Shown: positions 16,272 through 17,991 of the stretch, piece after piece
Position numbering within the stretch: the first letter of the stretch is position 1
Layout: each line of letters begins with the position of its first letter
Assembly: GCA_900128565.1 (NCBI GenBank)
Contig: LT636069.1
Location: forward strand, 1 to 17,991
Length of the DNA: 17,991 bases
Direction: 5' to 3'
Origin: Stramenopiles sp. TOSAG23-6
Taxonomy: Eukaryota > Sar
The notes under the pieces: model-generated
The model's input: only the letters and a program-made list of their open reading frames with translations
The model's database searches: none
Told to the model about the DNA's origin: nothing
Program-made: the position numbers and the translations under genes

Positions 16272-17936
16272 TCATCCGAACTCTCGAATTAAAAATTCCT
16301 CATAAAATTGTCGAACGTCAGCAAGCATTTTACCAGCAGATTCTTCATTATAATTCGGTGCGAGTATATGTATTTTGGAAAAATATTAAAAAAAATATAT
16401 CGTTAGGTACAAAATTTCGTACGAAAAAAAATTTCGAATTTGAAAAAAAGTAAAACATACATTCGGAATCCAATGTGCATTAGATACTTCAATTCGAAGA
16501 AAATACAAACCCGTAGGATGAAGCAACTGTTTAAATGCTGAGTGCTCTATTTCATTTTTTACACACTCAACATCATCCCATTTATACGAGAGATCTACTT
16601 CAAGGTCTAAATATTGTCTAATCTCAATTTCAAATTTACGAGCCAATTGGAGAGTCATTTGTCTTTGAGAATTTATATCATCAGTGGAAGAGATTTCAAA
16701 ATTCTGTGAGTTCTGCTTAATCGTTTCAACGGATTTTTCATTTTCAATAAAAGTCACACTATCAGTAGTTTGTTTTATTGTTTGTGTTTTCGCAGTTGTT
16801 GTACTTTTGTTCGAATAGAACGAAAATGAAAATCGAATATGAGCCAAAAATGGATATTTTTTTTTCGCCGCTGCGCTTCCAGAAGATGTGTTAGGATTGT
16901 TTGAAGACAAAGACACTACACCTGATAGTGCTAATGGCGAATCTGCTTTTGAATACTCTGGAAATTGTAGTATATTTAATCCTTGAGCAGCAGCACATCT
17001 ATATAATTTCTTCATATAATCTGCAATTTGACCACAGGACGCGGCTAGCCACTGAACCTCTAAATGGAAGCATTTGTCATAAAAAAATTGGGAATCCATT
17101 TTTAGTAAAAGCCATTCATACCTAAAATATGGCCCAGATGAATCATTCGCACCTTTTGTAGATTTATCACTATTTAAAGCATTAATCTTACTATTTGAAC
17201 TTGAACTAGAAAACGATTTCGACCGCAAAGGAATTTTTAAAAGTCGCGATTGTTTGTCTCCTGTCCAAAGTTCAGTTGGCGAAGGGGTCCATCCCATAAT
17301 AGTTTGATAAAACTGTGAAAATCTGTCATTTGCTTTCTTTACAAAATTCGCTAGTTGTACCGCCTCGTTTGCGATTTCATTTGCCTTATGAGCAGCTACT
17401 GCAGCATTCTGAGCAATTGTAATAGGAATGTCAAATATAGACGAAGAAGATTCAATATTTCGTTTTGAATCATCTATTTTTACTGTATTTGTAGTTTGAT
17501 TTACATTGTTCTTTGTTCTATACCGGCTAACAGGAATTATAGCATGATGCTGTCTCATTGTGCGCTTCCTCTCTTGAATTGTAACATCCCAATTTTCCCA
17601 TTGTCCTGAAACAATTTCATCTATATAAGTCCAATTTGTGTCCTCTGCACTATCCTCCTTAAAATAAGTGTTATATGCAACATATGAATGTATTTTGGAA
17701 AAATATTTCAAAAAAAAAAAACTAAGATTTGTTAGGTACAAAATTTCGTATGAAAAAAAAAATTGAAAAAAAATAAAACATACATTTACACAAGGAGACC
17801 AAATATTATAGGAATAAGGGACAGACTCTATAAAATCTTCTTTCGTCTTTAGGGTATAAATAGCACCACGAAGTTTACTTGGAATTTCTGATGAATCATA
17901 AATTAATTGTTGAATCCGTTTCCCAGTGGAGACCCA
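16272..17936 (-). CDS. IML1: IML1/DEPDC5-like GATOR1 subunit (C-terminal part, three exons)
   Basis: The visible 491 residues come from exons at 17936-17784, 17687-16461 and 16367-16272, separated by two introner-like elements; the 5' part lies beyond the window. IML1/DEPDC5 is a subunit of GATOR1, the lysosome/vacuole complex that turns off Rag GTPases and so TORC1 when amino acids are scarce. Family-like sequence includes TGKRIQQLIYD, then YSYNIW, then DTNWTYIDEIVSGQW (the NWNYLD region). The C-terminal domain follows, with YEWLLLKMDSQFFYDKCFHL, EVQWLAASCGQIADYMKK and a final HPTGLYFLRIEVSNAHWIPN. The last exon adds 31 residues and ends in TGA. Exon lengths of 153, 1,227 and 96 nt keep one frame throughout. 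Ser/Asn-rich loops interrupt the domain. Assignment is from remembered family patterns; the N-terminal SABA and DEP domains cannot be seen here. Confidence 0.75.
16368..16460 (-). mobile_element. Introner-like element, copy 3 (complete, 93 bp)
   Basis: Read on the minus strand it starts GTATGTTTTA, has the palindrome TTTCGTACGAAA (16415-16426) and CTAAC (16406-16402), and ends CCAAAATACAT. Excising it joins codons ...CCG AAT to ATA CTC ... and gives PN|ILAPNYNEES in the same frame up to a TGA. Left in place it brings an in-frame TAA that would cut off the last 31 residues. No AG exists between CTAAC and the inferred boundary; the first AG after it lies in the exon and would not keep frame. 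AT flanks both ends, so the cut could equally be 2 nt upstream (AT...AC). It is the most diverged of the four copies, chiefly just after CTAAC. Confidence 0.85.
17688..17783 (-). mobile_element. Introner-like element, copy 2 (complete, 96 bp)
   Basis: On the minus strand it runs from GTATGTTTTA to CCAAAATACAT, with CTAAC at 17735-17731 and a twelve-T tract. Excision joins ...TGT GTA AAT to TCA TAT GTT..., giving SPCVN|SYVAYNTYFKEDS, which fits the spacing I remember between the conserved YxYxxW and NWxYxD parts of IML1. The only AG inside near the 3' end (TAG, 10 nt after CTAAC) would shift the frame and meet a TAA 17 codons on. It has no stop in the gene's frame, so an unspliced transcript would add 32 Phe-rich residues. 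Ends are ambiguous by the flanking AT. Confidence 0.85.
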
Positions 17937-17991
17937 AGTATTTTGGAAAAATATTTCAAAAAAAAAAAACTTAAATTTGTTAGGTACAAAA
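17936..17991 (-). mobile_element. Introner-like element, copy 4 (5' part outside window)
   Basis: On the minus strand this is the 3' part of a third intron in the IML1-like gene: CTAAC (17983-17979), AAATTTAAG, twelve T, and the shared end CCAAAATAC (to 17938). The exon then reads TTGGGTCTCC (WVSTGKR). Here the two bases after ATAC are TT rather than AT. There is no AG between the one just after CTAAC and the exon. Apart from T-tract length it equals copy 1, at the other end of the window and on the opposite strand. Confidence 0.75.

Noticed and set aside
16259-16453. Plus-strand 64-codon open frame after HYDIN
   Set aside because: It lies antisense to the last exon and intron of the IML1-like gene and ends in Lys/Phe-rich translation of the repeat.
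16370-16462. U12-type AT-AC intron
   Set aside because: Shifted by 2 nt the ends read AT...AC, and CTAAC loosely resembles the U12 branch site, but the 5' end ATGTATGT lacks the ATATCCTT consensus and matches the U2 donor GTATGT instead. The branch is also too far (about 42 nt) from the end for U12 introns.
17655-17660. Canonical acceptor AAG|GAG for the second intron of the IML1-like gene
   Set aside because: It keeps frame, but it would discard SYVAYNTYFK, which fits the family, and would not explain why the repeat ends exactly 28-30 nt earlier in all copies. It remains the best canonical alternative and needs cDNA.
1-17991. Searched for CRISPR-like arrays, rRNA, tRNA, viral genes, transposase and toxin genes
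   Set aside because: Nothing supports any of these; every long frame is explained by the four genes, and the only dispersed repeat is the introner family.

Overview
The window looks like nuclear DNA from a flagellated, single-celled eukaryote. Four protein genes are packed tightly, the DNA is AT-rich, and the largest gene is HYDIN, a protein known only from motile cilia and flagella. All three stop codons end genes here (TAG for the Dus gene, TAA for ferredoxin and HYDIN, TGA for the IML1-like gene), so the standard code applies and a ciliate with reassigned stops is unlikely. A heterotrophic flagellate, perhaps a stramenopile or other SAR lineage, would fit, but I cannot fix the taxon.

Layout: (1) 1-56 is the 3' part of an intron-like repeat; 57-754 (+) is the C-terminal part of a DusA-type tRNA-dihydrouridine synthase. 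(2) 780-1484 (-) is a mitochondrial adrenodoxin-type [2Fe-2S] ferredoxin, only 25 bp from the Dus stop. (3) 1485-1867 is a divergent promoter region. (4) 1868-16234 (+) is a complete, uninterrupted 4,788-residue HYDIN gene with its adenylate-kinase-like P-loop domain. (5) 16272-17936 (-) is the C-terminal part of an IML1/DEPDC5-like GATOR1 subunit, in three exons, converging on HYDIN across 37 bp that holds back-to-back poly(A) signals. The genes share no pathway (tRNA modification, Fe-S metabolism, cilium, TORC1 control); this is ordinary compact eukaryotic gene order, not an operon.

The main discovery candidate is a family of near-identical, 93-96 bp, AT-rich intron-like elements. There are four copies: two complete (16368-16460 and 17688-17783) and two cut by the window ends (1-56 and 17936-17991). 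All lie in the sense orientation of the Dus and IML1-like genes. Each starts GTATGTTTTA (seen in the two complete copies), holds a CTAAC core and ends CCAAAATAC. The ends are inverted repeats (GTAT...ATAC) and the element is flanked by AT on both sides. Removing the two complete copies exactly at these ends gives a continuous IML1-like reading frame, yet no AG lies at the 3' boundary. They therefore look like introner elements: transposon-like, recently spread, and spliced with a non-canonical 3' end. The window begins and ends inside copies, as expected if an assembly broke at a high-copy repeat. The 14.4 kb HYDIN gene between them has none.
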